Below are positions 22,028 to 33,730 of a stretch of 64,000 nucleotides of DNA, one piece after another. A program made the position numbers and the translations under genes. Source of the DNA: Periconia sp. R9002 (Eukaryota > Ascomycota > Dothideomycetes > Pleosporales > Periconiaceae). Below the pieces are notes generated by a model. The model saw only the letters and a program-made list of their open reading frames with translations. It searched no databases and was not told the origin of the DNA. The DNA is taken from positions 186,001-250,000 of the forward strand of contig JAMAHW010000051.1 of assembly GCA_023627715.1 (NCBI GenBank), read 5' to 3'. Numbering within the stretch: position 1 is the first letter of the stretch; each line of letters opens with the position of its first letter.

Positions 22028-23396
22028 ATGTCAAATGCTACAACAATATCTGCGAATGAAATCACTACAGAATAGAGCCTTTCCAAAGGTGCTAGACCTA
22101 TTCTCTTCGCAATTATCTTTCCATTCACATCTCTTGTCCTCATATCTTTCCCGCAAATATTCGATCGATGGGTGGCTGTTACTGTTATTCTCTTATCAGC
22201 ATATGCAGCTTTCAAGACATCTGATCATTTTTCTCCCGACGACACGCTCAACGAGGTGTACTCACGCTATATTCTCATTGGCGGTTCTTACATGTTGTCA
22301 ATGGCATACAAGATAGACCCAGCAAGGAAGGTCCAAACTCATGTATGTAACGCCTTTCTGTACATAAAAAAAACACCTTTTGGGCTGACTGACTGCGAAG
22401 TTTCACTATAAAACAGAGAACGCAAATTGGAGTCCTTGGTACAAAGGTTATAAGCTTATGTGGAATGTCCGCGGCGTCGGATTACCCTGGGAGAATCCCT
22501 ATCTCTGGCCCGGTGTAAAGCGCTCTTGGGACGCACCGGAATCGTCTAATCTCACCGCAAAAAGTAAGAAATATGGGATCGCCATACGATGCGGTTACAA
22601 GCTGCTAAACGTCTCCCTGCTTGTGTGTCTTTACGAATTCGTAAACATAGATCATCTGTTAGGGGCGAGGCCATCTGATCACAGTCTCCAGACAGAGAGC
22701 ATCCTCCGGCGTTTGGTGCAGACTTACTTTGGTCATACATCTGTTACTCCAGTTTCGCATCGTGGATTCCAGGTGCGCGCCATATTCTCACTGGAGAACG
22801 CTGCCGAGAACTATTTGCTATTCTCTTTGTATGCCGACGCATGCGCCATCTTTTTCATAAGTGTCGGGCTTGATGAGTCGTGGGAGTGGCCTCCGTTTTT
22901 TGGACGAGTTACGGAAGCGTATACTCTACGCCGATGGTACGATGTATCCAATCATGTGTTTGCGCGAAAGCTAACTTGTCGCAGGTGGTCCATGTTCTGG
23001 CATAGATCCGTTTACCGATCCTTCGGTAGCCACTCTGAACTCATCCTCAAGCAGTTTGACATCAAGAAAGGCTCTGAGATGTATCGCACTTTAACAGCGT
23101 TCAACATTTTTGGACTGAGTGCAATTATGCACAGCATAGTATCATGGAAGTATGGGAACAAATGCGCGTGGGGAAGAAGTATGATATACTGGTTCCTCCA
23201 GCCTGCTGCTTTCACACTCGAAAGTATCGTCCAGGCTTTCTGGAGAAGATTTCGAAAACAAAACCTACGTAGGCATGAAAGATCACACATGATAGGTATG
23301 TTAGCCCGGATCGTTGGATACGTATGGGTGTGCGCTTTTTTGATGTGGGTTGATCCGAAACGCCATTATCCTCTTAGAAACTGTGAAATACCGTAG
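22028..23396 (+). CDS. Wax-synthase-like MBOAT acyltransferase (TRI7-related), with in-frame TAG near N-terminus
   Basis: Membrane-bound O-acyltransferase of the fungal wax-synthase-domain family, which esterifies alcohols or secondary metabolites. Exons: 22028-22342, 22419-22936, 22985-23396 (introns 76 and 48 bp), about 414 codons. Several hydrophobic helices are visible. The family signature RRWWSMFWHRSVYRSF appears once the 48-bp intron is removed, and the putative catalytic His lies in GLSAIMHS. The frame is open from ATG 22028, but codon 16 is TAG (22073-22075). It then continues in the same frame through a convincing transmembrane helix with no further in-frame ATG before exon 1 ends except deep inside the domain. 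Either the gene is wounded by a nonsense mutation or it uses an upstream exon I did not find. Family assignment is solid; functionality is doubtful. Confidence 0.72.
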
Positions 23397-23996
23397 TTTG
23401 GTATAGGGCTTGTACGCAAGTACATTCCCAGTGAGAGTTGTTCTGCAACATAATGGTGCGCATCGGACGGGCCCAGTCTGACGATACACAAGGCTGGAAA
23501 TTCAAACTACTCTTGCTGAATGGGATGCCGATTTAGGCTGCATGCTACGACGGAGAGCGTCTCCTAACCTCGACTCTGCACAAATTCTGGGTTGAGTATT
23601 CTGTTAAATTCTTTCTGATTTATATTCGTCTTTCTAGGCCAGTAAGCATCACTATTAGTAAAGTAGTATTTTGTAGCATGAAAGTATTTATTATGGTTAT
23701 AATGCTGGAGACATTCTATCCCAAAGAACCCTAGTAAACTGGTCACTTATATAGTTGTGAGAGAGGGCCCAAATTCCAGCATATATATTCCCTTTCAAGT
23801 TTTTCTTTGGTTCTAAACTAATGAGTGACATAAGTTGGATAATAAACAGTTGAAAAATGAAAGACCATGGCTAGGTAGTAAACAATCGCAACGGTTATTT
23901 CTCTCTCCTTTGTATCGTTTGCGATTCAAGTATAGGACGATAGAAGGGAAAAAAGAAAAAGCTCCCTGGGCTAGCCGCGAAAATACTGATGTTTCT
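23397..23996. other. Convergent 3' intergenic region
   Basis: Between the MBOAT gene (+) and the small secreted protein (-). AT-rich, nothing recognised. Confidence 0.5.
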
Positions 23997-24433
23997 TTAC
24001 ACACTGCAGTCGCGACCAAGGGCTTGGAGCGACATATCGATGACATTCCCGGTATCTGCAGTAATCTTGAACTGACCTCCACGGCATTGGGTAATGCCAG
24101 CGCAGCAGGTGCTCAGGATAGCATTGACTCCGTTTTGTATCTGATCACCAGTAACAGTGACAGCTGTAGATGGGGCACGGTTGACAAAGCATTGTTGCCC
24201 GTCACCGTGGAGAGCAAGGAAGTTGCTGCTCGGAGCTAAAGTGATGCCGCCGAAGCTTTGACTAGCCAACGTATGAGGAATTATAAGTTACAGTCATGGA
24301 CAGAAGTAACTTACTGGAAGTTGTTAACGTCGAAGGTAGGGCCATTCTTTTCGCAGCCGCTGACTTGAGCAGGACTGCCCGCACAAAAGGTGACGAGAGC
24401 TGCTAGAGAGAATGCAGTGACAATGAAGTGCAT
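23997..24433 (-). CDS. Small secreted cysteine-rich protein, 127 aa, unknown
   Basis: Two exons (24433-24315, 24261-23997) around a 53-bp intron with gtaagt donor and ctag acceptor; frame is kept. A signal peptide covers residues 1-19 (MHFIVTAFSLAALVTFCAG). The mature domain has six cysteines, at about SGCEK, QQCF, a CC pair, TQCR and the terminal DCSV, enough for three disulfides. The fold is probably beta-rich (GGITLAPSS, AVTVTG, FKITADTG). The spacing does not match hydrophobins, which need eight Cys, and I cannot place it in a named family. It may be an effector-like or antimicrobial-type secreted protein; that is inference from size, leader and Cys content. Confidence 0.75.
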
Positions 24434-25813
24434 GGTGGCTATGGGTTGTGGAAGTAGAGCTTTCGTGATTGAACGGCTAAGTGGATGTGAGAGAACTGAT
24501 GTTGGGTAGTATTGTGATATTCCACTACAGCGAGAACGTAGACACTCTTTATATAGTTGAGTTCATTCCCTTTGTTTCCTCAACTAACTCACAACTTCTT
24601 TCGGTAATTGATAATTGCTTCTATAAAACTAATATAGCGGAATCACTGAGTCAATCGCACATCCAGTAATGATATTAGATATGCCAGTGATTCCCAATCA
24701 GGTGATTTCCGATTAGTGTATAGGCATGCTGTTCTAGAACAAATTTTTACAAAATAAGACATGTTCTATTCAGTAACGCTCCACCCTGTGGATCTCTCCA
24801 TCATATTCCCGTTGCAGGACTACCAATGATTCTCAAAGAATAGTTTCAACGCTCACTGTATCATTATGCTCCGCAACAGACATCAACCAATAAGAAGTAC
24901 TGTACCTGCATGCGTTACCCATGCATATATTTACTAAAAATTACGAAAGAAGAGTAACCCATTGGATAAAGATGAGATCAGGAAACAAATAAGCAACTAG
25001 TAATACGTGTTGTGACTAAAACTCTGCTGACGATGGACCCCACATTTATTAACCTGTTCGCAAAGCTGGCGTCATCACATTCAAAACTCTGTGGGATATC
25101 TCCGTTAGATATTGGGAACAATTTCTTGTCTAGGTAAACTACCATCCGCAAGGTAAAACTGCAACATGTGTGTAAGTGATGTGTACATTAATCTATTCCA
25201 ATTTTACAATATCACTTTTGAAACCTCTGCCTAAAACGAATCTCTTTGAGCGGCACGGAGGAGTAGTAGCAATGAATGATTTGATCTCCCCTCGATACAG
25301 TTTACCTATTGACATGCAATAGTTGTTTCCGTCATTTAATACGTATTACAGCCGAGGAACATCTATCGGATTCGTGTTCCTCATTGCCGGTAGATTGATG
25401 TAGCTCCCAAATTAGAAAAGCAGAAATACTACTTGATGCATAGGTTTCCAGTGTTCAGCAAAGATATGTTTGGCCAGAATTTTGTTGGAAGGGATGCGTA
25501 TGTCTCGTATTTGAATTTTAGGCGGAATGCAAACCGCCGTTAAAGGTAACCTCAGGCTGACTCCACTGCCTCTTTTCGCATATTTTTCGTATATTTAATG
25601 TTCAAATATCGCAAATTTCGGTCTAGTTGCCAAACAGTGGCTTTATCCTCGTAAGCTATTTTCAAATTTCTCAGGGTATAGCATATCATTTAATATTCGC
25701 TCGCCAAGATTGCAATAATAGAAAAAAGCGTTGGGTATAAAGTAGGGTCACAACAGCTGAATCAAAATCCTCAAAATCATCACGTACTAGTTGGACACAC
25801 ATAACGCAGAAAC
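24434..25813. other. AT-rich intergenic region
   Basis: 1.4 kb of AT-rich sequence with no supported gene or repeat boundary. The 3' end should carry the promoter of the VOC protein gene. Confidence 0.5.
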
Positions 25814-26620
25814 ATGAAGCTTCCCACGATTCTCCTATCCATCCTCGTCGCTAGCCCAGCACTCAGTTGCGATCAAGCCAAGCTCGCGCGCCGTGCATCA
25901 GATAATTCTACATTTCCGTTGAAAAGCTTCGTCACAGGCGATGACCCACCTGCCCACCCGGCGACAATGAGCTATTTCATCAATCATATCGCACTCCAAG
26001 TCTCCAACGTCACGCGCTCTCGCGATTGGTACTCGAAAGTACTTGGCATGCGGCACATCTTTACGACGGAAATCTCTCCTAATTTCACAACCACATACAT
26101 GGGGCACAGCCAAGGTGGGAGGAACGGAACGGGATACCAAACAGGCGCGGAGCTGTTAAGAGATAAGAACAATTTGGCAGGCCTGGTGGAGTTGCAGCAT
26201 AATCCAGTAAGTTAAGTGGCGTGGTACAGTAAGATGAAGGGAGAACTTGACCGAGGCGTTCTACTAACCATCAGATATCTGTAGACATTCGCTGATCGTG
26301 TTTACAACGCCCTAAATCCCCGCAATTCGTATTCTCACCTTGGACTGATTGTCCCGGACATCCAAGCCACACAGGCCCACATGGAATCACAAGGCGTAAG
26401 AATCATTAAGAAGACCGGTGAGCTTGATTTGTCCGGTACTACTGAAGAAAGTCGTATTCTTCTTGGTATGTTCGGCGTTCCTGATGCAAATAGCTTACAT
26501 GGAGATGTCGAGACTGCTTTACCTTCGCTTAAGTTTATTGGCTTCGACTTGTTTTTGGTTGTTGCAGATCCAGATGGAAATTTGTTTGAGATACAGCCCC
26601 AAGTCGGCGCTAGGATCTAG
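25814..26620 (+). CDS. Secreted glyoxalase-fold (VOC superfamily) protein
   Basis: 242-aa protein of the vicinal-oxygen-chelate superfamily (glyoxalase I, bleomycin resistance, dioxygenases). Exons 25814-26206 and 26285-26620 flank a 78-bp intron. Two beta-alpha-beta-beta-beta modules can be seen: INHIALQVSNVTRSRDWYSK with a metal-ligand-type His, and SHLGLIVPDI, ending in VVADPDGNLFEIQP, where Glu is the usual second ligand. Unusually for the family, it begins with a signal peptide (residues 1-18, ending at PALSC) and carries sequons (NVT, NFT, NGT), so it is probably secreted. An internal ATG at the start of MSYFINHIAL would give a cytosolic form, but the leader is in frame and well formed. 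Substrate unknown. Confidence 0.82.
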
Positions 26621-27077
26621 CAGCGTGACAGAATGGTGGGATGAGTGATTCTGTAAGCCCAGGGCAGGTAAAGTTATGCAATTCGTTATCGATTCAACCT
26701 CGCTGTTTTGCTATTACCTTCCTAAATTCTTATATACTTCTTCGAATCTTTGGCATCTCGAAGCTGACATGTGAAGCCACCACGGACGTCTAGTTGACTA
26801 GGATTTATTGGTAATGACAAAGCCCGAACGACGGTGATATCGTGGATGCTCTATTTTGAATGAAGATTGGTTGATTGAATAACACTATATATACATGAAT
26901 TGAATCCGATTTAGATATGTTACAGTACCGCAGTGTTGATGGCTATGCCTACTTATACAAAAACCAAAATATATATAAAAGCACGGAAAATCGGATAATT
27001 GAGAACGGGGTATGCATGCTCTACATGCTTATGCGGCATATGATATTTGGACAGCAACGCCTTTTGCTATTTGCTGC
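26621..27077. other. Convergent 3' intergenic region
   Basis: Between the VOC protein gene (+) and the GH5 cellulase (-). Nothing further recognised. Confidence 0.5.
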
Positions 27078-28363
27078 CTATGCGCGGCTGAAGCATTTCG
27101 AAACCAGCGGCTGATCTTTGGAGCCGTTTGGTGACATGTTGAGCTCGTAAGACGCGCCAAAGGCACCAGCAGACCACCCAATGTATCCAAGGTAAACATC
27201 GCTGTTAGTATTGAGTGAAGCGAGGGCTGCACATACATACTTCTCGCAGGATGCAGTGTTGCCGCCACCAACTTCGGACAGGATCGCCTGGCGTTTGTTG
27301 GTGCGAAGCCATTTAGCGAGTGGAATGAAGCTTTCCTCGACGTGATCACTGACACACTCAGTAGTGGTTCCACTACTGTCCGCGTCGAGGTAACGGTGCA
27401 CGTCGAAGATCAGCTTGCTTGTAGTGCCGTCCGAATCCTTGACCTTGAGAAGAGCAGGGCCGCTTTTAGTAGCAAAAGCACCGGCAGATGTGAAGTCGGT
27501 TCCTGGAAGCAAGATCATCTGCGAGGTTGCGCCTGCTTTGCGGATGGCGGTAACGGCAGCTTGGCAAGACTCGGCCCAGATGGTCATGTCCAGATCATGG
27601 GGTTCGTTCATGAGACCGAAAATGACATTTGCCTCTGATTTGTACTTTGTCGCAAGTTTCGACCACACGTCGGCGAACTGGGCGTTTGTAGGGCCGCCTT
27701 GGCCAACAATCTTGCCATCCCAACGGGCGTAGTTGTGCAGGTCGATGAGGCAGAGAGCGCCAGTGGCCAAACATCCCTGGACAAGCTTATCATACGCAGC
27801 ACCGATTGTGGCGTCAATGTTACCACCAAGTGTGTGTTTGAGCAAGTGCTGCCAGCCAATAGGTAGGCGGTAAATGTTCATATTGTCGTTGGTGGAGAAG
27901 TGCTTCATTTGCGCGGTACCGTTCTCTCCGGGGTCAGCGTATCCGCCAGTAGTGCATGTCCCATTGATGTCGCAGCCGAATTCCAAGCCCGCAATGTTCA
28001 TACCGCCGTACTTCGTCTTGCCAGAAGAGGCCGCGGCGGAGACAGTAGACGTCATTTTCGCTGCTGACGTTTTCATCAGCATATAGTGTAGTGGAGTTTT
28101 ATGTTAGTAGACTTACGCGCGGAACTTCTTGTAAGCGTCATCATCGTAGTCTTCGGATCAGCAACAGCTGTTGTAGCTGCATCAGAGCCTGGGACACACT
28201 GGGAGTACCATTCGTTTTGCGCCTGGCACCGATAGCCGGCAACACAAGTGGTAGCACCAGTCCAACCTTGCCCACCACACTGAGAATAAGCAGCCGCTTC
28301 ACCAGCAGCGGCAGCAGCACTGGCTGTTGCCCATGCAGCAAACGCAAGTGAGTAGCGAGCCAT
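27078..28363 (-). CDS. CBM1-GH5 endo-beta-1,4-glucanase (cellulase)
   Basis: Secreted endoglucanase cutting internal beta-1,4-glucan bonds of cellulose, 410 aa. Exons 28363-28117 and 28063-27078 flank a 53-bp intron in the linker. Signal peptide about residues 1-20. A fungal-type cellulose-binding module (CBM1) at 26-59 has four Cys ([26 protein letters not shown]). A Ser/Thr/Ala linker follows, then a GH5 subfamily-5-like catalytic domain from [15 protein letters not shown]. The acid/base is Glu236 (GLMNEPHD) and the nucleophile Glu346 (AILSEVGGG). The conserved [10 protein letters not shown] and FDVHRYLD are present, ending at IGWSAGAF. Module order matches T. reesei EG II-type enzymes. ATG 28363 begins the leader; an upstream in-frame ATG would spoil it. 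Confidence 0.93.
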
Positions 28364-30122
28364 CGAAACGGGTAATGAGAGACTTGGGTAAGTGGCGAAA
28401 GGAATGACAACACAGTGAAAGTAGAAAGAAAGGAAGGAAGGTAGCTGCGGTGGTGAATGCAAAGTAGGTATGAGCATGTGCTGTTTCTTATAGGTATTTC
28501 TTTTCGCGGGTCGGTTTTAGGATATCCCTGCGATTATTCAAAGCCGAGATAGGATCGACAGGCAGGAGTTGTTACGTGACCACTTTTTCAAAAAAACAAA
28601 TTTCTCCGCCTCTTTACCACAAAATTTTTATTAACATCTTTTGAAAGAAATTTTCTTTAAACTGGGTCTAGACAGCCTGGTAGAAATCGTACCGTTCAAA
28701 TTGTCTATAACATATAAAGTACGGAATGTAGCGTGGTAGTGCGTAGGCCCTGTATCCACAGCTTACAATCTATGGTAGTATTGAGTACCACCCCACCTTA
28801 GTAATAGGAGTCCAACAATGTTATGTAGGTATATCGAGAAGCATCTTTGGATTGCTAATGATTCATCACCTCTGAGCAGAAACACCAAATTGAATATGCT
28901 CAAAATTATGAGAATCAACTACATTAGTTCTGATTATTTTGGAAAGTACATAGGTATAGTGATATGGCAGTACTTTTCGAGCTGGGAAACTGTTATCTAT
29001 GGGGCGACTGGCGAAATTGACGGACCCACTTGATTATGCATGCCACGCATGCATCGGGTGATTTCTCTATATGTGAAACTCCGGGCTTATATAGTTAAGG
29101 TTGGTTAGGCTTGACGATTCAAAGCTGAGCAGGCTTGTATATTTAACGCGCATGGTCAAGTTAAGAGTCTACCTACGCATAGCTATGAGATTTGACCGAC
29201 GACAAGGCAGCGGCCCACCTGCCGTTGATCGATGACGTCCACCAGAATCTTTGTTTTTCCCGCAAAATTATAGCGAGCAATTCAATGAAAACGTGCAAAA
29301 AATGGGGCTTGACGGAAAGTCAGGCAATTTCGAGATCAACGGATTAATGTAGGCGGATACGAAAGTGCGATTTGCAAGGCTGTTTTTTACGCACTCGACC
29401 ACTTCTTCAGAGAAAGAGAGGATAGTAACGCTTTGACATTGACGAAGGCACACCACCACATGCGTTTGTAGGACGATGTTGAAGGATTCGGCAAGCGAGG
29501 TAGTGCAAACATTCGCGTTTTGGAATTCCTGCTACAGATGTGTGGTTGGTGAACTTCGACGCAGATGAAATTAAGGTAGTCAGGACCTTGAAGATACTAG
29601 TGTGATAGCCATCTTTAGGCTGGCTACAGGGTTTGAGATACTGTATTACTTGTATAAGGGGATGACCCAAAGCTCCTAAAAATAGTGGAACCTGACGGCA
29701 CGGTATCTTATCAGATCTCTTCCTAGAACTGTCATCCGACGCAGACGGGTGGCCTCATGAGCCTCAAACTCCTCAATAATGCAAGCAACTATATACCCAA
29801 CTTATTGGTGGGACAGGGACACAAGTTCCAACTGCGAGATAGGTATTACGCCCTTTTCGTATAACGGTCATGGTCCTTCTTAAAATCCTCTTTTGTCTCG
29901 ATGGTGTACCATTAACTTAATAAGTCTTACAAGTAATTTAACAGGCGCGGCAGCATGGACAAAATGCCAAGCTACAATTGAATCACAGCCGTGGGAGGGG
30001 GCGCGGGTAAGCCGCCCCTCCGCCATGCAACCGTGCACTGCACGGATCATTGATCTCTAGGTTTCGTGAGCTCCCCGCATTTTGTCTGCCACACCAAGTC
30101 AGCTTTTTCGCAGCAATACAAC
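28364..30122. other. Intergenic
   Basis: About 1.8 kb between divergent GH5 (-) and F-box-like (+) genes. A few short frames near 29270-29670 look faintly coding-like but break repeatedly; no family call is possible. Confidence 0.45.
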
Positions 30123-31829
30123 ATGCGCCAAAGAAAAATCTACGACTACTTTCCTCCGAGGCAGTCTCGCAATACAAAGAGAAGCTATTTTCTCGCACTG
30201 CCTCCTTCTATAAGGAGGATCATCTACGCTAGAGCAAACCTAGGCCCTCACCGCTTTATTGACCTTAATTGTTGGGCTCCACAGCAACGAGCTACGAGAA
30301 GCAAAAGCATTGGCGACGTTGATATGTACCTGGAAGACCTGTGTTTACGGCGCGATTACGAGGGGCGAGCGCCTCCAGATCCACTTCCGCTGAGCCTGCT
30401 TCTTGTGTGCAGAGTTATCTCATTGGAGGTGCAGGACTTTTTATACGGGCAAAACCATTTTGCGATTGTTCAAAGAAACCCTGGAAACCTTCGTGGATTA
30501 GAGAATCTCAACGTCCGAGCATTACAAAGCTTACAATCCCTCAGTATTCATTTTACACCGTGCGTCTGCATAGAACCTCAGTGTGTTCAGATGTCACGTC
30601 GATTTCCGCACGACGTAGATTCCTTCCAGCGGTTCCTCTATGACTGTGACCTCGGGAGTACCACCGAAGGACTTCACAGTCGTCATTTGAGTGACAATTC
30701 TAGAGCAGACAAGCGCATGATCGATCAATGGAAAAGAGTTTGTTCTTACCTAGCGGCCCACGTCGCACCGGGAAAGCTCAGACTGTACGTAGTCTGCCGT
30801 GTTCGAGACGAATCCATCGCAAAAGAAGTGATCCAGCCACTTCTCCAGTTACCTAGGCTTCGGGACTGCGGTCTTTATCTGGGACGTTCCCAACATCCTG
30901 CGAAGAACGCACTACAGCGTCTTGCTGAGATGACCGTGCACCGTTTACTGGGGACTGTGGCTCCCAAACCACCATTTCGGTTTTTGGAACTGCCAACAGA
31001 GATACAGTTACTTATTTTAGAACAAAGTCCTGTAGTCTCCAAATTTCCCATACGTGTTCGGGGGGGAAAATACATAAAGGCCCAGATACGACACAGCTGC
31101 GATGATGGATCAACCATGCAGATCCCTCTATTGGCAGCATTTTTCTGTGGTAGACATCGTATAGCTCACCACTCGGAATGCATTCCGGATGCAAACGCGC
31201 AAATCCCCCCTATCTTCCACGTTTGTAAAGCTTTCACAACTCTGGGAACCGAGGTTTTCTTCTCCAAGAATTCGTTCGTTATCTCAATGTGGCAGGCATA
31301 TTCTGGGCATGGCAAGACTTCCGATATAGGGAGTGCCCATCGATTTTTGTCTCAACGATCAGAACACGCTCTGTCGGCGATTACCCATTTGCGTCTTTAG
31401 CTACCGCCAGTAGAAAAGACAAGTCTTTTGGACAGCCCGTCAGACTGGGAATCCTGGCGAGCAAGCATTGAGATCCTTGCCACTAAAACCAACCTCGATC
31501 GACTCAACTTGACAATTGAAATAGGCGAGCATCCCTATCCATATTACTTGACCCGTGCCACTCAAAGAGAGCATTACACAGAAGAGGACGAACAGCAGCT
31601 GTTTAAAGCGTATGAAGAAATTGTGCAACCTATGGTCAAGTTGCGAGGTTTGAAAGCATTCTTTGTCTATGTCCCCTGTCCATTCGAGAAGTTTAGAGAA
31701 GCAGAACGAGTGGATGTGGAGCGTAAGCTTGAAAGAATGGTTATGGGAAGCCACTACGACGGATATGCTAGAGGAAAGCCGCCACCGAGCTGGTATTCGC
31801 GACCATATCTGTTTGATTATTATGATTAA
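30123..31829 (+). CDS. F-box/leucine-rich-like fungal protein interrupted by an in-frame TAG
   Basis: Large intronless frame from ATG 30123 with two copies of an F-box-like start (ALPPSIRRIIYARA and FLELPTEIQLLILEQ), each followed by a segment with conserved fungal LLVCR..S.EV..FLYG or HVCKAFTTLGTEVFF blocks. This layout is common in ascomycete proteins thought to recruit substrates to SCF ligases; the function of this one is unknown. The frame stops at TAG 31398-31400 after ITHLRL, then runs on in the same frame without another stop to 31829 (PPVEKT, then WRASIEILATKTNLDRLNLTIEI), which reads as the natural continuation of the second module. No plausible intron removes the TAG. So the gene is either a 425-aa truncated protein or a recent nonsense mutant of a 568-codon gene. 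Confidence 0.6.
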
Positions 31830-32854
31830 CAATGAAGGAAAGTGGAGGAGAAATGGAAAAGGTTAAGTCCAGACGGAGAAATAGAAGACGAGACGATTTA
31901 TTAGTTGTCCCAACTTTTCCACCCTAGATACAAAGTGTCACATGCAAAACCGAACCTGCATGATCATCACCCTAAACAATCAAAGTTTTAGATTCCTCTA
32001 TTTTTTTAGCAGTCTTTCTATAATAAAGGAGAGGTCCGAATGCTCATGTCCCGCTGTCACCCCCCTGTAATATCCTTATTAAGATATTTCAGGACCGTTA
32101 GCTGTCTAAACTAGCCCGATTCCACAGTCAACGCCATAACTCTGCAGCCACCTCCGCCCTAAAGTTTCCCCACCAATTTAATTATGAAACTCTTTCATCG
32201 CAATACAGAGGAGCTGTAAAGGCCTATTACTTTTTGCTGCAGCCTTTCCCGCTCCAGTATCTTAGTCTTTCAAACAACATTTACTTCTTGACTGTCTTAC
32301 CCAGCTTAGAACCACATATGGCAATGAGCCCAGTCTACTTGGTGAAAGCGGGAGCTTCTTTTTATCAAATATGACCCTACCAATATGCTTTCGCGGACCG
32401 ACAGGGTATTGCTGTTGTGTCGTAGGATGGGCCCTTGAGGCTCAGTGAGAGAACTGTGCGGCTGCGTGAGCTTGCGACTATGGAGGCGTGTTCTACTGTT
32501 TACAGGAAAAGTTGATGCCAGAAACAACGCCCAGAAAACGTTGATTAGTTAAGAAATTACATGGGTATGCACTGTGCAGCGTGGCATAATTAAACGGTTG
32601 TTATCTCTACGCGCGGGCAAGGTAGCCTATTTCGGGGATAAGCTGGTGCGAACATAAATCCCTAAAGGTGGATTTAGGCACCACCAAAGACATGTAAATT
32701 TCTAAACCCTCCAGCTAGTTGAGAATTCTGTGTCGCAAATATAAGAAAACGAACATTGCCTCGAATTGTTCTCATCGGCAATGCAAAACTTAAACTGACG
32801 TTTCTATCTGATCTCATTTAATCTCAACCCTTCATTACCCTTCCGTATCCTACC
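31830..32854. other. Intergenic
   Basis: Contains an isolated MITE-like terminus (32055-32069). No gene recognised. Confidence 0.45.
32055..32069. repeat. Solo terminus related to the 11.6-kb MITE
   Basis: TGTCACCCCCCTGTA matches the outward end (with TA) of the element at 11639-11804 except for one base. No opposite end was found within about 200 bp upstream, so this may be a truncated copy or chance. Confidence 0.35.
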
Positions 32855-33730
32855 GTGCCTTTAATCGGTCAAACAATTATCATCACAGGGGGAAACACAG
32901 GGCTTGGATTTGGGGCAGTAACGCATTTCGTTCGTTTAGGGGCTATCAATATCATTCTCGCGGTCCGTGATATTGCTCAAGGTATACAAGCATAAACTGC
33001 CATCAAAGGCGCATATCCCGCAAGGAAAAGTGTGGTCGACGTGTGGGACCTTGACCTCCTGTCAATTTTGTCAATCGAAGCATTTGCGGCAAAGGCTATG
33101 GGACTGAATCGTTTGGATGCACTACTTGAAAACGCTGGCATGACAACAACGGCCTGGAAAACACTCGAGGGCTTCGAAAGTATGATAATGACAAATGCGA
33201 TTGGGACAGAATTGCTGGCTATGTCACTATTGCCGAAATTGCAAGAGAGGGCATGGAAGTTTAGTGTACAACCAAGATTGAGTATGGTGACTAGTGAGTC
33301 GCACATGGTGAGTGTACTCGCCGAAAGAAAAGAGTAGGACATCTCAGCCTTGAATCGCGAGAGAGGTGCCAATGCCCTAAGATCATCGCAAATTGCATAA
33401 CATCCGCAGATTCATCATAACTTGACGGGCGTTAAGAAAATTAGTACGTCTATTTTGAAGATACTAATCGCATAGTTAGCTAAGGAAGGAAGTAGAACTT
33501 TTATTGCTGCACTCGTTGCTAGCAAAGAGAGCTATAGAGAGTATATAGCTAATTATATAATTGTAATAGATATCTATATTGTAGTAGGTAATATTATTAT
33601 GCTGACTAACCTTAGGCTAGCTAAATTTATAGCGAGTGAAGAAGGTGCTATTCTCTAAAGACGACTTTAGGTTCTAGCTATAGAGAAACTTGAGCTGTTA
33701 AACTAGGGATTAGCAGATTTTTGTTAGGTT
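32855..33730 (+). pseudogene. Short-chain dehydrogenase relic
   Basis: The N-terminal half of an SDR is easily read: TIIITGGNTGLGFGAV (cofactor motif), then WDLDLLSILSIEAFAA and LDALLENAGM. The start codon position holds GTG and a TAA (32993-32995) interrupts the frame. The middle with the catalytic Tyr-Lys is missing or unreadable, and a decayed SDR-like C-terminus follows in AT-rich sequence (EGSRTFIAALVASKESYREY near 33482-33545). C-to-T enriched, TA-rich decay fits repeat-induced point mutation or similar. Unlikely to make a working enzyme. Confidence 0.7.

Noticed and set aside
23997..24433. Hydrophobin call for the small secreted protein
   Set aside because: Only six cysteines in the mature part, and the spacing does not fit the eight-Cys hydrophobin pattern.
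29230..29670. Methyltransferase-like fragment on the plus strand
   Set aside because: Only a dozen residues look suggestive and the frame breaks at once; not enough for a family call.
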